This document shows, one piece after another, positions 1 to 8,436 of a stretch of 64,000 nt of DNA. The notes under the pieces were generated by a model that made no database searches, was not told where the DNA came from, and was given only the letters and a program-made list of their open reading frames with translations. Location: positions 62,001 through 126,000 of the forward strand of contig CAYXBK010000002.1 in NCBI GenBank assembly GCA_964463165.1, read 5' to 3'. Position 1 is the first letter of the stretch, and the number at the start of each line of letters is the position of its first letter. Position numbers and translations under genes: made by a program. Origin of the DNA: UBA7236 sp964463165. GTDB taxonomy: Bacteria > Bacteroidota > Bacteroidia > Chitinophagales > BACL12.

Positions 1-1851
1 TGTGATGCTCAAACCGGATGCTATCGAATTTTCCGGGGCAGACATCACCGGACTTGCAAAATTAAAATCGTCGATAAATACATTATTGGAATAAGAATTC
101 GAAGTAAACTCGATTTTAAATTTCACATTTTCGGTTTGTGCGCCTGAAGGCAGATTAAATGTTGCCATCGACCATTGATCGGGTTCGGTTGGAAAGAAAT
201 CGGAACCACCTCCATAGCTGAATTTCCAATCGTCGCCTGTGATCTGGCTGATATATATCCACGTTCTGCCGCAATTTGTGCTGTAAAACAGTTTCAGGGC
301 CATATCATAATCATCATCCGTAATTGCCCATGTGGTGGTTGAATATTTAAAAAATACATTAGTCGCAAAATAATTCGAAAGGTCGAATGAAGGTGAAATC
401 AGAACATCTTTTTCATTGTCGGGTGCAAACCTGCTGTTGAGCCATGCACATCCCCCCTCCCAATAACCATTGTGCGGAAGCCATTGCCAATAGTGGTTGT
501 CGGCATATTTATTGTAAAAAACCCAATTATTTTTTACTTCGGTTTCGTCATTGAAATTACCGTAATAAGTTTCATCCAGAACAGGTGTTTCGCTTGAAAC
601 ATAAATATAATCATCTACTGATTTTGAAGTTGCGCCCGATGCATTTGTTGCCGTCATCACTACTTTATGCCAGCCTGGTTCTGAAAAGGTGACAACGGGA
701 TTTATTTCAGTTGAAACGGCAGGAGTTCCGCCTGTAAATTCCCAGCTCCGGCTATCTGCAGTGCCTCCCCAGCTTACATCGTGGAAGTTCACATTTTCAC
801 CTGCACAAACAAATCTGTTATCTGCATAAAAATCTGCGGTTGGCTCACAAAGACCGCTCTCATATCCATCGGTGGTACCGGTAAGTGCAAGATTTTCCGG
901 CGACCATAAATTATTTCTGAAAGCTTCCGAATCATTCAGCGTTGCATACATTCTTGTTTTCTGTCCTTCGGTAAACATGGTTGAGCAGTAAGAATATTCC
1001 ATTATATTCTGAACGTTGTCGACTTCATTATCGCAAGAAGCGCCATATAAATTGCAGCTCACCCAGCCTTCGGTATAAGGCGTATCTCCAACCTGATCGT
1101 CGCCGCAGGCAACACCCGGTGAATTTGAATTTCCCCAGCAATGCTGCAGGTTCAGGTAATGCCCGATCTCATGAGAAAGTGTATGCGTTGAGTAGGTTCC
1201 GGCAGCACCAATACTGCCCACGTAATCATATCTGCAAATGATCCCGTCAGCCGGGATCAGAAACCCATCAATGCTTGTCGGATAATAGGCATATGCTGCG
1301 GCTCCATTTTGAAGATCCTGAACAACCCAGATATTCAGGTAAAAAGCAGGTTGCCAGCCTTCCAGTTTTGCAGCATCACTCCCTTCATAAGTTCGCAATG
1401 AAGGTATTCTTTCGATTCCATCAGTGCATGCGCCGCTCAAAGTACGTTGCGCAAGCCTGAATTCAATTGCACAATCTGCAGCTATACCCTGGAACTCGGG
1501 AATCGTCATCCAAAAATCAGAATTGGTTTTACTGAAATCGGCATTGATCTTATCAATCGCATCATAGATCTGGGCATCACTGATATTTTCAGCACCGTAA
1601 TCATGAATAATATGAAAAACCACCGGAATGATATATGGTGCCGAGCGATGCGTTGTTGTATTCGTTTCCGCAAATGCATCTGCAAATGCATTAAATGCAG
1701 CTTCCCGCTCAAGTATTGAAGGGTCGTTTTTTATTTGCTCATTTCTGATTTCATCTGTTCCGCAAGGCGCAGGTGTTTGAGCAAATGCGGGAATATTTAT
1801 CAATACAATAAAAAAACTGATAAGGAATTTCTTCGTGTAAATAATTTTCAT
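1..1851 (-). CDS. Exported M43 (pappalysin-like) metalloprotease with PKD-like domain; 3' end outside window
   Basis: The reading frame stays open to the left edge, so 617 codons are visible and the C-terminus is missing. Residues 1-24 form a signal peptide ending AFA before Q25. The zinc motif HEIGHYLNLQH is at about residues 227-237, followed by a Met-turn region NIMEYSYC around Met284 and MFTEGQ just after it. This is the layout of M43 cytophagalysin/pappalysin enzymes, secreted endopeptidases. A PKD-like segment follows at about 335-420, then a beta-rich region resembling a MAM or jelly-roll domain. A T9SS sorting domain would be expected at the missing C-terminus, but that is inference. 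The ATG at 1851 is 152 bp downstream of the metG stop. Confidence 0.9.
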   Translation of the reverse strand, partial: MKIIYTKKFLISFFIVLINIPAFAQTPAPCGTDEIRNEQIKNDPSILEREAAFNAFADAFAETNTTTHRSAPYIIPVVFHIIHDYGAENISDAQIYDAIDKINADFSKTNSDFWMTIPEFQGIAADCAIEFRLAQRTLSGACTDGIERIPSLRTYEGSDAAKLEGWQPAFYLNIWVVQDLQNGAAAYAYYPTSIDGFLIPADGIICRYDYVGSIGAAGTYSTHTLSHEIGHYLNLQHCWGNSNSPGVACGDDQVGDTPYTEGWVSCNLYGASCDNEVDNVQNIMEYSYCSTMFTEGQKTRMYATLNDSEAFRNNLWSPENLALTGTTDGYESGLCEPTADFYADNRFVCAGENVNFHDVSWGGTADSRSWEFTGGTPAVSTEINPVVTFSEPGWHKVVMTATNASGATSKSVDDYIYVSSETPVLDETYYGNFNDETEVKNNWVFYNKYADNHYWQWLPHNGYWEGGCAWLNSRFAPDNEKDVLISPSFDLSNYFATNVFFKYSTTTWAITDDDYDMALKLFYSTNCGRTWIYISQITGDDWKFSYGGGSDFFPTEPDQWSMATFNLPSGAQTENVKFKIEFTSNSYSNNVFIDDFNFASPVMSAPENSIASGLSIT

Positions 1852-1943
1852 AGAAAGGGTTTAGTCGTCCTGAATTGAGTTGCCGGCCTGATAAAAAAAT
1901 TACGGCACGTAATAACGGTCCTTTTTACCATATCAAGGCATAA

Positions 1944-1951
1944 CAAATGTA
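1944..1951 (-). promoter_or_regulatory. Candidate Bacteroidota -7 box for the M43 protease gene
   Basis: The minus strand reads TACATTTG, an exact match to TAnnTTTG, in the metG-M43 intergenic gap about 92 nt before the ATG. The distance is longer than for other boxes here and I see no clear -33 element, so this is tentative. Confidence 0.35.
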
Positions 1952-2003
1952 TGGAAGAAATTCGTGTGCCGGGTCATTTCATTGTAAAAGCGAAAGCATT
2001 TTT

Positions 2004-4097
2004 TTAACTCACCGGCAGGCCGGGATCATCAGGTCCGTCTTTAGAAATAAAAACAAGTTTACCCGAAGCATTTTCCGCCATTAATATCATTCCGTTACTT
2101 TCCACGCCACGCATTTTTCGTGGTGCGAGATTGATTAGAACGACAACTTTTTTTCCGATGATTTCAGCAGGTGAAAAATGTTTAGCGATACCGGAAACAA
2201 TTGTGCGTTTTTCAATGCCGATATCAACAAGCAATTTCAGCAATTTATCAGCGCCTTCAATTTTTTCCGCTTCAACGATGGTTCCTGTCCGGATATCGAG
2301 TTTAGCAAAATCATCGTATTGAATTACCGGCTTAACCGGAATATTATTTTGTTTGAATGGTTGTTCTTCTTTTTTTCCTTCCTGTTCAATTCTTGCATTT
2401 TTAATTGCAGCTAATTCCTGTAATTTTTTTTCAATTATTTCATCTTCAATTTTTACAAACAAATAAAATGGTTCTCCAATTTTATTTCCTGTAATTAATT
2501 TATCCTGCAAAAAAGTGAACGTGGTTTTCACATCCGGCATATTGAGTTGCTGCATGATCTTTTTTGCTGAGAAGGGTAAAAAAGGTTCGGCAAGTGTGGC
2601 AATATCAATCAGGCTTTCAAGGCAAATGCGCAAGACACCGGCTGTTTTTTCGGGATCTGTTTTAATTAATTTCCAGGGCTCCAGATCAGTAAGTAATTTA
2701 TTCCCAAGCCGCACCACATCCATCATTGCAGATAGTCCGTCGCGAAAACGGTAATGCTCGATTGCGGGAACATATTGTGTATCGATCAATTCCTGCACCT
2801 GATTTTTGTAGGAAAGAATATAGGCATCATTTAATAATTCAATTTGATGTGCAGGAACGAGGCCGTCAAAATATTTATGCGTCAAAACAAAAACACGATT
2901 CACAAAATTTCCGAGAATGGCAACCAGTTCGTTATTATTTCTGGCCTGGAAATCACGCCAGGTAAATTCACTGTCTTTTGTTTCAGGCATATTCGCACTC
3001 AGTACATAACGCAATACATCTTCTTTTCCCGGAAATTCTTCGAGATAAGTGTGCAATTGTATCGACCAGTTTCTTGAGGTGCTCATTTTATCACCTTCCA
3101 TATTCATGAATTCATTTGCCGGTACATTTGCCGGTAAAATATATTCACCATGTGATTTTAAAATGGAAGGGAAAATAAGGCAGTGAAAAACGATATTATC
3201 CTTTCCGATAAAATGTACGAGCTTGGTATTTTTATCTTTCCAGTACGGTTCCCAGTTTTTATTATGATCGATGGCCCATTGTTTTGTCGCACTGATATAA
3301 CCGATAGGTGCATCGAGCCATACATATAATACTTTTCCTTCCGCATGCGGCAATGGTACTTTCACTCCCCAGTCGAGATCACGGGTGATCGATCTTGGAT
3401 GTAATCCTTCTTTCAGCCAGGATGCGCATTGTCCGAGTACATTTTTTTTCCATTCTTCCGAACGTCCTTCGCCATCAATGATCCAGCTGGTGAGCCAATC
3501 CTGAAATTTATTTAAGGGTAAATACCAATGTGTTGTTTTTTTTCTGACAGGCGTTTTATTGCTTAATGCAGAAACAGGATTTATCAGATCTGTTGGCGAT
3601 AAACTGGTGCCGCATCTTTCACATTGATCGCCATACGCATTTGGATTCGCACAAACAGGGCATGTTCCCGTAATATATCTGTCTGCTAAAAATTGCTGAT
3701 ATTCTTCATCATAATATTGCTCGCTTTCCTTTTCTTCAAATACATTCTTGTTATAGAGATTTAAAAAAAATTCCTGCGAGGTTTCATGGTGCAGTTGTGA
3801 AGATGTGCGATGATAAATATCGAAACTGATGCCGAGCCCGTCGAATGCTTTTTTTATTATTTCGTGATACTTATTTACAATTTGTTCGGGTGTTGTATTT
3901 TCTTTTTTTGCCTGAATGGTAATTGCGGCGCCATGTTCATCACTTCCGCAAATAAAAACAACATCGCGGTTCCTGTTGCGCAGATAGCGCACATAGATAT
4001 CAGCAGGAAGATATGCACCGGCTATATGGCCGATATGTGATGGGCCGTTTGCGTACGGCAATGCAGAAGTGATTAAATATCTTTCGGGAGTTTGCAA
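2004..4097 (-). CDS. metG: Methionyl-tRNA synthetase with C-terminal tRNA-binding domain
   Basis: The enzyme charges tRNA-Met with methionine in the cytoplasm. HIGH is at residues 21-24 and the KMSKS loop appears as KMSTS near residue 340. A zinc knuckle of paired Cys-x2-Cys motifs (CPVC and CERC) is near residues 147-163. The last ~105 residues form an OB-fold tRNA-binding domain of the Trbp111/EMAPII type, and a lysine/glutamate-rich linker precedes it. The 697-residue length fits the Bacteroidota form. The frame has no ATG before the HIGH motif. An in-frame TAA lies five codons upstream, so TTG at 4097 is the best start. ldcA is divergent and only 40 bp away. Confidence 0.97.
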   Translation of the reverse strand: MQTPERYLITSALPYANGPSHIGHIAGAYLPADIYVRYLRNRNRDVVFICGSDEHGAAITIQAKKENTTPEQIVNKYHEIIKKAFDGLGISFDIYHRTSSQLHHETSQEFFLNLYNKNVFEEKESEQYYDEEYQQFLADRYITGTCPVCANPNAYGDQCERCGTSLSPTDLINPVSALSNKTPVRKKTTHWYLPLNKFQDWLTSWIIDGEGRSEEWKKNVLGQCASWLKEGLHPRSITRDLDWGVKVPLPHAEGKVLYVWLDAPIGYISATKQWAIDHNKNWEPYWKDKNTKLVHFIGKDNIVFHCLIFPSILKSHGEYILPANVPANEFMNMEGDKMSTSRNWSIQLHTYLEEFPGKEDVLRYVLSANMPETKDSEFTWRDFQARNNNELVAILGNFVNRVFVLTHKYFDGLVPAHQIELLNDAYILSYKNQVQELIDTQYVPAIEHYRFRDGLSAMMDVVRLGNKLLTDLEPWKLIKTDPEKTAGVLRICLESLIDIATLAEPFLPFSAKKIMQQLNMPDVKTTFTFLQDKLITGNKIGEPFYLFVKIEDEIIEKKLQELAAIKNARIEQEGKKEEQPFKQNNIPVKPVIQYDDFAKLDIRTGTIVEAEKIEGADKLLKLLVDIGIEKRTIVSGIAKHFSPAEIIGKKVVVLINLAPRKMRGVESNGMILMAENASGKLVFISKDGPDDPGLPVS

Positions 4098-4118
4098 TAT
4101 TTTCTTTATTTAGCTGCG

Positions 4119-4126
4119 CAAAAATA
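4119..4126 (-). promoter_or_regulatory. Candidate -7 promoter box for metG
   Basis: The minus strand reads TATTTTTG, an exact TAnnTTTG match, 21 nt before the TTG start of metG. It lies in the 40-bp gap shared with the divergent ldcA gene. The box matches the known primary-sigma -7 consensus of Bacteroidota; use as a promoter is inferred. Confidence 0.5.
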
Positions 4127-4137
4127 ATCAATTGTTT

Positions 4138-5037
4138 ATGCTCGGCAGATTAAAGGTCAGGGAAGGAGATAAAATAGGCATCCTGTCAACAGCGAGGTGG
4201 ATCGCAGATGAGGATATCGAATTTGCAGACGGTATTATAAAATCCTGGGGCCTGCTTCCGGTATATGGAAAATCGATTTATGCGAGGCAGGATCAGTTTG
4301 CAGGAAATGATGCGCTGCGCAGAAATGATCTCCAGGAATTTTTAGACCGCGATGATATCCGGGCGATCATTTGTGCACGGGGTGGGTATGGAACGATACG
4401 AATTCTGGATGGAATTGATTTTACCGGGTTTATGGAAGCACCAAAATGGATTTGCGGATACAGTGATATTACAATTCTGCATACACATATCAACGACAAA
4501 CTCGGTGTTCCGTCGATTCACTCAACGATGCCTGTAAATTTCAGTAAAAATTCAGTTGAATCTTTACTCACGTTAAAATCGGCATTGACCGGAAAAGAAA
4601 TTTCTTACAAAACCGAACATCATCCATTCAATATTTCAGGAAATACAGAAGCGGAAATTGTTGGTGGTAATTTATCCATCCTTTATAGTTTACTCGGCAC
4701 CAAATTCGGATTTTCAACACGTAATAAAATTTTATTACTGGAAGATGTTGATGAATATCTATATCATATCGACAGAATGATGATGAGTTTAAAACTCGCC
4801 GGTAAATTGCAATACGTGAACGGAATACTTGTAGGGGGAATGAGCGGCATGAGAGATAATGCAATTCCATTTGGAAAAACTGCTGAAGAAATTATTCATT
4901 CATATGTGCAGGATTTAAACGTACCTGTCAGCTTCGGCTTTCCTGCAGGGCATATCGATGATAACCGTGCGGTCATATTAAACAGAAAAGTGCACATGCA
5001 GGTAAAAGCGGAGGGTACGTTTCTTCAATATATCTGA
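4138..5037 (+). CDS. ldcA: LD-carboxypeptidase, peptidase family S66 (LdcA-like)
   Basis: S66 serine peptidases remove the terminal D-Ala from the L,D bond of muropeptide tetrapeptides during peptidoglycan recycling. The nucleophile motif is visible as GYSDIT, preceded by the conserved ARGGYG turn. The Glu is in LLLEDVDEYLYHID, and the His is in FGFPAGHIDDNRA near the C-terminus. At about 299 residues the protein has family length and no signal peptide, so it is cytoplasmic. An in-frame TTG six bases upstream could extend it by two residues; I prefer the ATG at 4138. A strong bidirectional terminator follows directly. Confidence 0.93.
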   Translation: MLGRLKVREGDKIGILSTARWIADEDIEFADGIIKSWGLLPVYGKSIYARQDQFAGNDALRRNDLQEFLDRDDIRAIICARGGYGTIRILDGIDFTGFMEAPKWICGYSDITILHTHINDKLGVPSIHSTMPVNFSKNSVESLLTLKSALTGKEISYKTEHHPFNISGNTEAEIVGGNLSILYSLLGTKFGFSTRNKILLLEDVDEYLYHIDRMMMSLKLAGKLQYVNGILVGGMSGMRDNAIPFGKTAEEIIHSYVQDLNVPVSFGFPAGHIDDNRAVILNRKVHMQVKAEGTFLQYI

Positions 5038-5043
5038 AAATAA

Positions 5044-5070
5044 AAAAACCGGAACGGATGTCCGGTTTTT
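5044..5070. terminator. Bidirectional intrinsic terminator between ldcA and the DUF3108 gene
   Basis: A perfect 10-bp inverted repeat, AAAAACCGGA and TCCGGTTTTT, encloses a 7-nt loop between two convergent stop codons. The A/T ends of the stem supply a U-run in both directions. Confidence 0.88.
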
Positions 5071-5076
5071 AAAATA

Positions 5077-5925
5077 TTATTTATCTACTTTCGAAGTGAA
5101 CGGATATTTATTCCCTGCATACGATTTCAGATCACATGTAATATTCCCAACCAATAATTCAGATTCAATGCGCACGGGAATTCTGTTGTCGTCGTCGGTT
5201 AACCAGAGTGTCATACCTTCACCTTCTTTGAACACATCACCTTCCACAAGCAATGGTTTCAATTTAATACAATTGAATTTTCCCATTTTTGTTTCATATA
5301 CTTCTTTCCCGTCATAACGCACATACATATCATATTCTTTATCATCAATCGCCATTTTCACAGGAATTTTATCTCCCTTTTTATAACTGCTGATATCGAT
5401 TGTGCGCATCCAGTAAAAAGTAGAGAGCAAATCAACACCGCACGGATCTACGTTTTTTATTTCCTTATTTGTTTTTTTTCCTTTTCGGTTATCCTGGTAA
5501 GAATAAATAATATTATTTGTGCGGTCCCATTCATACGAGCGGAAGAAAGTGTATCCGCCTTCATACACATCTCTTTCAAATTTATACGATTGCAGTGTTT
5601 CTGAATTCATCCATGTATCCACTTTATCCCGCACTTTAAATAACCAGTCGAATGATTTATATGTTATTGCTTCACCTGCCGCATGTAAAACAGGAATACC
5701 CTTATAATTTTCTTCCGTCAGCTTAAAATAAACTTCTCCCCCGCTTAACCAAACTGCACCCCAGTGGTAATACACTTTATAAGTAAGTGATTCGCCGGCC
5801 TGAAACGACATATGAGGAATTTCGCAGGTTTCGGATGTGCCTGCAGGAATTAAATTATCCGATCCGGTATCACCCGGAAAAAAACTTCCGATCGCCAGTG
5901 CTGTTGTGATAATAGGTTTTATCAT
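5077..5925 (-). CDS. Exported DUF3108 family protein
   Basis: The protein has 282 residues with a weak N-terminal signal sequence (about 1-20). The body matches the DUF3108 pattern: a beta-rich protein beginning with a GESLTYKVYYHWG-type strand and ending with a segment on user-set units (LWLTDDDNRIPVRIE). Such proteins are periplasmic or outer-membrane associated and of unknown function; distant similarity to beta-barrel lipid carriers has been suggested. Its start overlaps the stop of the upstream flippase-like gene by four bases (ATGA), so the two are very likely co-transcribed and translationally coupled. That pairing hints at an envelope lipid or glycan role, which is inference only. Confidence 0.82.
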   Translation of the reverse strand: MIKPIITTALAIGSFFPGDTGSDNLIPAGTSETCEIPHMSFQAGESLTYKVYYHWGAVWLSGGEVYFKLTEENYKGIPVLHAAGEAITYKSFDWLFKVRDKVDTWMNSETLQSYKFERDVYEGGYTFFRSYEWDRTNNIIYSYQDNRKGKKTNKEIKNVDPCGVDLLSTFYWMRTIDISSYKKGDKIPVKMAIDDKEYDMYVRYDGKEVYETKMGKFNCIKLKPLLVEGDVFKEGEGMTLWLTDDDNRIPVRIESELLVGNITCDLKSYAGNKYPFTSKVDK

Positions 5926-6914
5926 GATTGTCTGTTTTTAAAGAAATTATATCTCAAAATAAAAATATAACCGAGTGCTGCCGGTATGATCAGGTTCAGG
6001 AGCCACAAACAGGTAGATGCAGCCAGTGCAATAAAACCATCCACTCCATAAAATCCAAGCACCTGTGTTGCTATACTACCTCTTGTAAGAACTTCTGCTA
6101 TTGCAAAAGTAGGAATCACTGTTTGAGCAAGATAAATTACGCCTATTGCAGTAATTCCTTCGGTTACATTTAATGTTGCCCCGAACAGGTTCAAAAAAAT
6201 CAAATACTGTGCCGTGTAAACAAAGTACCTCAACGCCGAAAGAAGCAGCAACCGTGAATAGTCGCGGGCAACGTATAATTTCAATGCATCGACATAAGGC
6301 CTTATACGTTTAAATACACGGATCTTTTTAAAAATATTCGCAACGATTTCGAAATTGTAATAGGCGAAAAGAAGCAATACGATTGCAATAATGCTGATGA
6401 GGATGATAATTCCGAATATCAGCTCATGGAACGAATTAAATTGCCGGATGAAAATTACCAGAGAAATGATGCCGATCAGAAAGGTTGCTGTATTCTGGCT
6501 GAAGCTTCCGATCAGGGAAACAACAATTGCCCTGATCCTGAATTTGCGGGGAACGTACAGAATTCTTCCGCCGAATTCACCGATGCGGTTCGGCGTAAAT
6601 AATCCGAGTGTGACGCCGGTCCATACAGCCTTAAACGACCGGATAAACCGGATCGGATTTAATTTTTGAATTAACAATTTCCATTTATAAGCTTCAATAC
6701 CCCAGTTGAGGATCATCAGTATAAATAATAAGAATAAATAGAATATGGAATTGCCGGAAGCAATTTCTTTTAACCGGTTCGTTACTTCTTCACTGCGCAA
6801 AACGTCACTTTGAAATAATTGTTTATAAAGTGCAAGAACCAATAATGCAAAAACAATTACTTTTATCGTTAAAGTAATCAGAAGTGATTTTTTATTGTTG
6901 TTTTTTACCGTCAA
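5922..6914 (-). CDS. Flippase-like integral membrane protein (lysylphosphatidylglycerol synthase TM-domain family)
   Basis: This 330-residue protein has about eight hydrophobic helices and the family signature TPNRIGEFGGR around residue 110. That signature is typical of the membrane domain of MprF/AglD-like proteins (UPF0104, 'flippase-like'). There is no C-terminal synthase domain, so it is the stand-alone membrane form, possibly a lipid or polyprenol-linked substrate transporter. The first helix begins near residue 12 and the frame holds no ATG before it, so TTG at 6914 is the only sensible start. The divergent ruvC start is just 11 bp away. It forms an overlapping pair with the DUF3108 gene. 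Confidence 0.85.
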   Translation of the reverse strand: MTVKNNNKKSLLITLTIKVIVFALLVLALYKQLFQSDVLRSEEVTNRLKEIASGNSIFYLFLLFILMILNWGIEAYKWKLLIQKLNPIRFIRSFKAVWTGVTLGLFTPNRIGEFGGRILYVPRKFRIRAIVVSLIGSFSQNTATFLIGIISLVIFIRQFNSFHELIFGIIILISIIAIVLLLFAYYNFEIVANIFKKIRVFKRIRPYVDALKLYVARDYSRLLLLSALRYFVYTAQYLIFLNLFGATLNVTEGITAIGVIYLAQTVIPTFAIAEVLTRGSIATQVLGFYGVDGFIALAASTCLWLLNLIIPAALGYIFILRYNFFKNRQS

Positions 6915-6925
6915 AAGAATTCTAA

Positions 6926-7489
6926 TTGCAATCGGTTCAGAAAATAATTATGGGTGTTGATCCCGGTACCAATATATTGGGATACAGTATTATTTGTGCC
7001 GATAAAAATACAATCAAAATATTGAATCATGGTGTGCTGAAATTGAAAAGTAAAGATTCGCATTTCCTGCGGCTGGGAGTAATTTACGACGAACTTGATT
7101 TACTTATTAAACAATATCAGCCGGAAATACTTGCAATCGAAGCGCCTTTTTTCGGAAAAAACGTGCAATCGATGTTAAAGCTCGGCCGTGCACAGGGAGC
7201 CGCAATAATTGCTGCAGTAAATAATCAACTTGAAATTGCAGAATACAGCCCGCGAAAAATAAAACAATCCATAACCGGAAAAGGAAATGCTTCAAAAGAT
7301 CAGGTTGCAAAAATGCTGCAGCGCATTTTTGATATTGAGAACCTTCCCGAACACTACGATGAAACAGATGCATTGGCTGCAGCTGTTTGTCATTTTAATT
7401 CCACTAAAAGAATTGTTGTAAAAAACAATCAGTTTAAAAACTGGGGGGATTATCTCAAGGCGAATCCTTCGAAACTTTCGAAACGTTAA
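6926..7489 (+). CDS. ruvC: Holliday junction resolvase RuvC
   Basis: RuvC is the dimeric endonuclease that cleaves Holliday junctions handed over by RuvAB. The four acidic active-site positions are visible: the Asp in MGVDPGT, the Glu in AIEAPFF, and the Asp pair in HYDETDALAAA near residue 146. ASKDQV and the surrounding basic helix also fit. Length is 187 residues. The first ATG (6950) would remove most of the first beta strand that carries the catalytic Asp, so the TTG at 6926 is favoured. The 3' end overlaps the convergent HIT gene by four bases. Confidence 0.95.
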   Translation: MQSVQKIIMGVDPGTNILGYSIICADKNTIKILNHGVLKLKSKDSHFLRLGVIYDELDLLIKQYQPEILAIEAPFFGKNVQSMLKLGRAQGAAIIAAVNNQLEIAEYSPRKIKQSITGKGNASKDQVAKMLQRIFDIENLPEHYDETDALAAAVCHFNSTKRIVVKNNQFKNWGDYLKANPSKLSKR

Positions 7490-7878
7490 AGCGCTGCACG
7501 GATTTTAAATGCAATTGCTTCCAGTTCGTCGTTTGTCATTTTCATTTTTGGACGGGAGAAATTAATATCATCCATTGTGCGCAGCGGGATCAGGTGGACA
7601 TGTGCATGCGGCACTTCAAGTCCGATCACAGAAATGCCGATACGTTCACAGGGAATTACCTTTTCCATTGCTTTCGCAATATTTTTTGCGAAGGGTAATA
7701 AACCTGAAAGCAATGCATCATCCAGATCAAAAATATAATCAGTTTCCTTTTTGGGAACGACGAGCACATGGCCGGGAGCAAGCGGCATGATATCGAGAAA
7801 TGCAAAATATGTATCGTCTTCAGCAATTTTATGGCAGGGTATTTCACCGCGGATGATACGGCTGAATATAGATGGCAT
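7486..7878 (-). CDS. HIT family protein (histidine triad nucleotide hydrolase)
   Basis: Residues 1-130 make up a single HIT domain. The triad is seen as HAHVHLIPL near residue 93, and the upstream strands (FLDIMPLAPGHVLVVPKK) are characteristic. Members hydrolyse purine nucleoside phosphoramidates or related adenylated compounds in the cytoplasm; the exact substrate is unknown. The gene lies four bases downstream of greA on the same strand, a pairing often seen in Bacteroidota, so co-transcription is likely. Confidence 0.93.
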   Translation of the reverse strand: MPSIFSRIIRGEIPCHKIAEDDTYFAFLDIMPLAPGHVLVVPKKETDYIFDLDDALLSGLLPFAKNIAKAMEKVIPCERIGISVIGLEVPHAHVHLIPLRTMDDINFSRPKMKMTNDELEAIAFKIRAAL

Positions 7879-7882
7879 GGGT

Positions 7883-8356
7883 TCAGACTTTTATTTCGAG
7901 AATTTTGAATTCGAGGATTCCGGCAGGTACTGTAATCTTTACGGTTTCACCAACGGTTTTGCCGAGTAATCCTTTTCCGATCGGAGATGTAACGGATATT
8001 TTCCCGTTTTTAAAATCGGCTTCTTTTTCTGAAACAAGTGTATAGGAAATTTCTTTTTTAATTTTCAGATCGTGCAATTTCACTGTTGTGAAAACAGAAA
8101 CTTTTGATGTATCGATTTTAGATTCATCGAGCAGGCGGGCCTGTGATAATAATTCTTCCAGCTTTGCTATTTTCATTTCCATCATTCCCTGCGCATCTTT
8201 TGCAGCATCATATTCAGCATTTTCAGAGAGGTCTCCTTTTTCGCGTGCCTCTTTAATTTGCCTTGCCATTTCAGAACGGCCCTTTGTTTTTAAATATTGA
8301 ATTTCTGCTTTTAAATTTTCCAATCCCTCTTTCGATAAATATGTAATCTCAGCCAT
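7883..8356 (-). CDS. greA: Transcription elongation factor GreA
   Basis: GreA enters the RNA polymerase secondary channel and stimulates cleavage of backtracked transcripts. The N-terminal coiled coil carries the acidic tip DLSENAEYDAAKD (around residues 42-54). The C-terminal globular domain contains the conserved SPIGKGLLGKTVGE motif. The 157-residue length is canonical. The ATG at 8356 is well placed, and an intrinsic terminator of the upstream cassette ends just before it. Confidence 0.97.
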   Translation of the reverse strand: MAEITYLSKEGLENLKAEIQYLKTKGRSEMARQIKEAREKGDLSENAEYDAAKDAQGMMEMKIAKLEELLSQARLLDESKIDTSKVSVFTTVKLHDLKIKKEISYTLVSEKEADFKNGKISVTSPIGKGLLGKTVGETVKITVPAGILEFKILEIKV

Positions 8357-8379
8357 AGCAGTGATTTAAAGGTTATAAT

Positions 8380-8414
8380 AAAAAAAGAAACGTTCCTTTG
8401 GTAGAAACGTTTCT
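8380..8414 (-). terminator. Intrinsic terminator of the TonB receptor / exported protein / PorV-like cassette
   Basis: On the minus strand a 9-bp stem AGAAACGTT / AACGTTTCT with an 11-nt loop is followed by a seven-base U-run. It lies 22 bp after the stop of the PorV-like gene and just upstream of greA. Confidence 0.88.
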
Positions 8415-8436
8415 GCAAATGTAAAAAAGAATTTTA

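Noticed and set aside
4077..4084. TATCTTTC as ldcA promoter inside metG
   Set aside because: One mismatch, no -33 element and 53 nt from the ATG; not better than chance.
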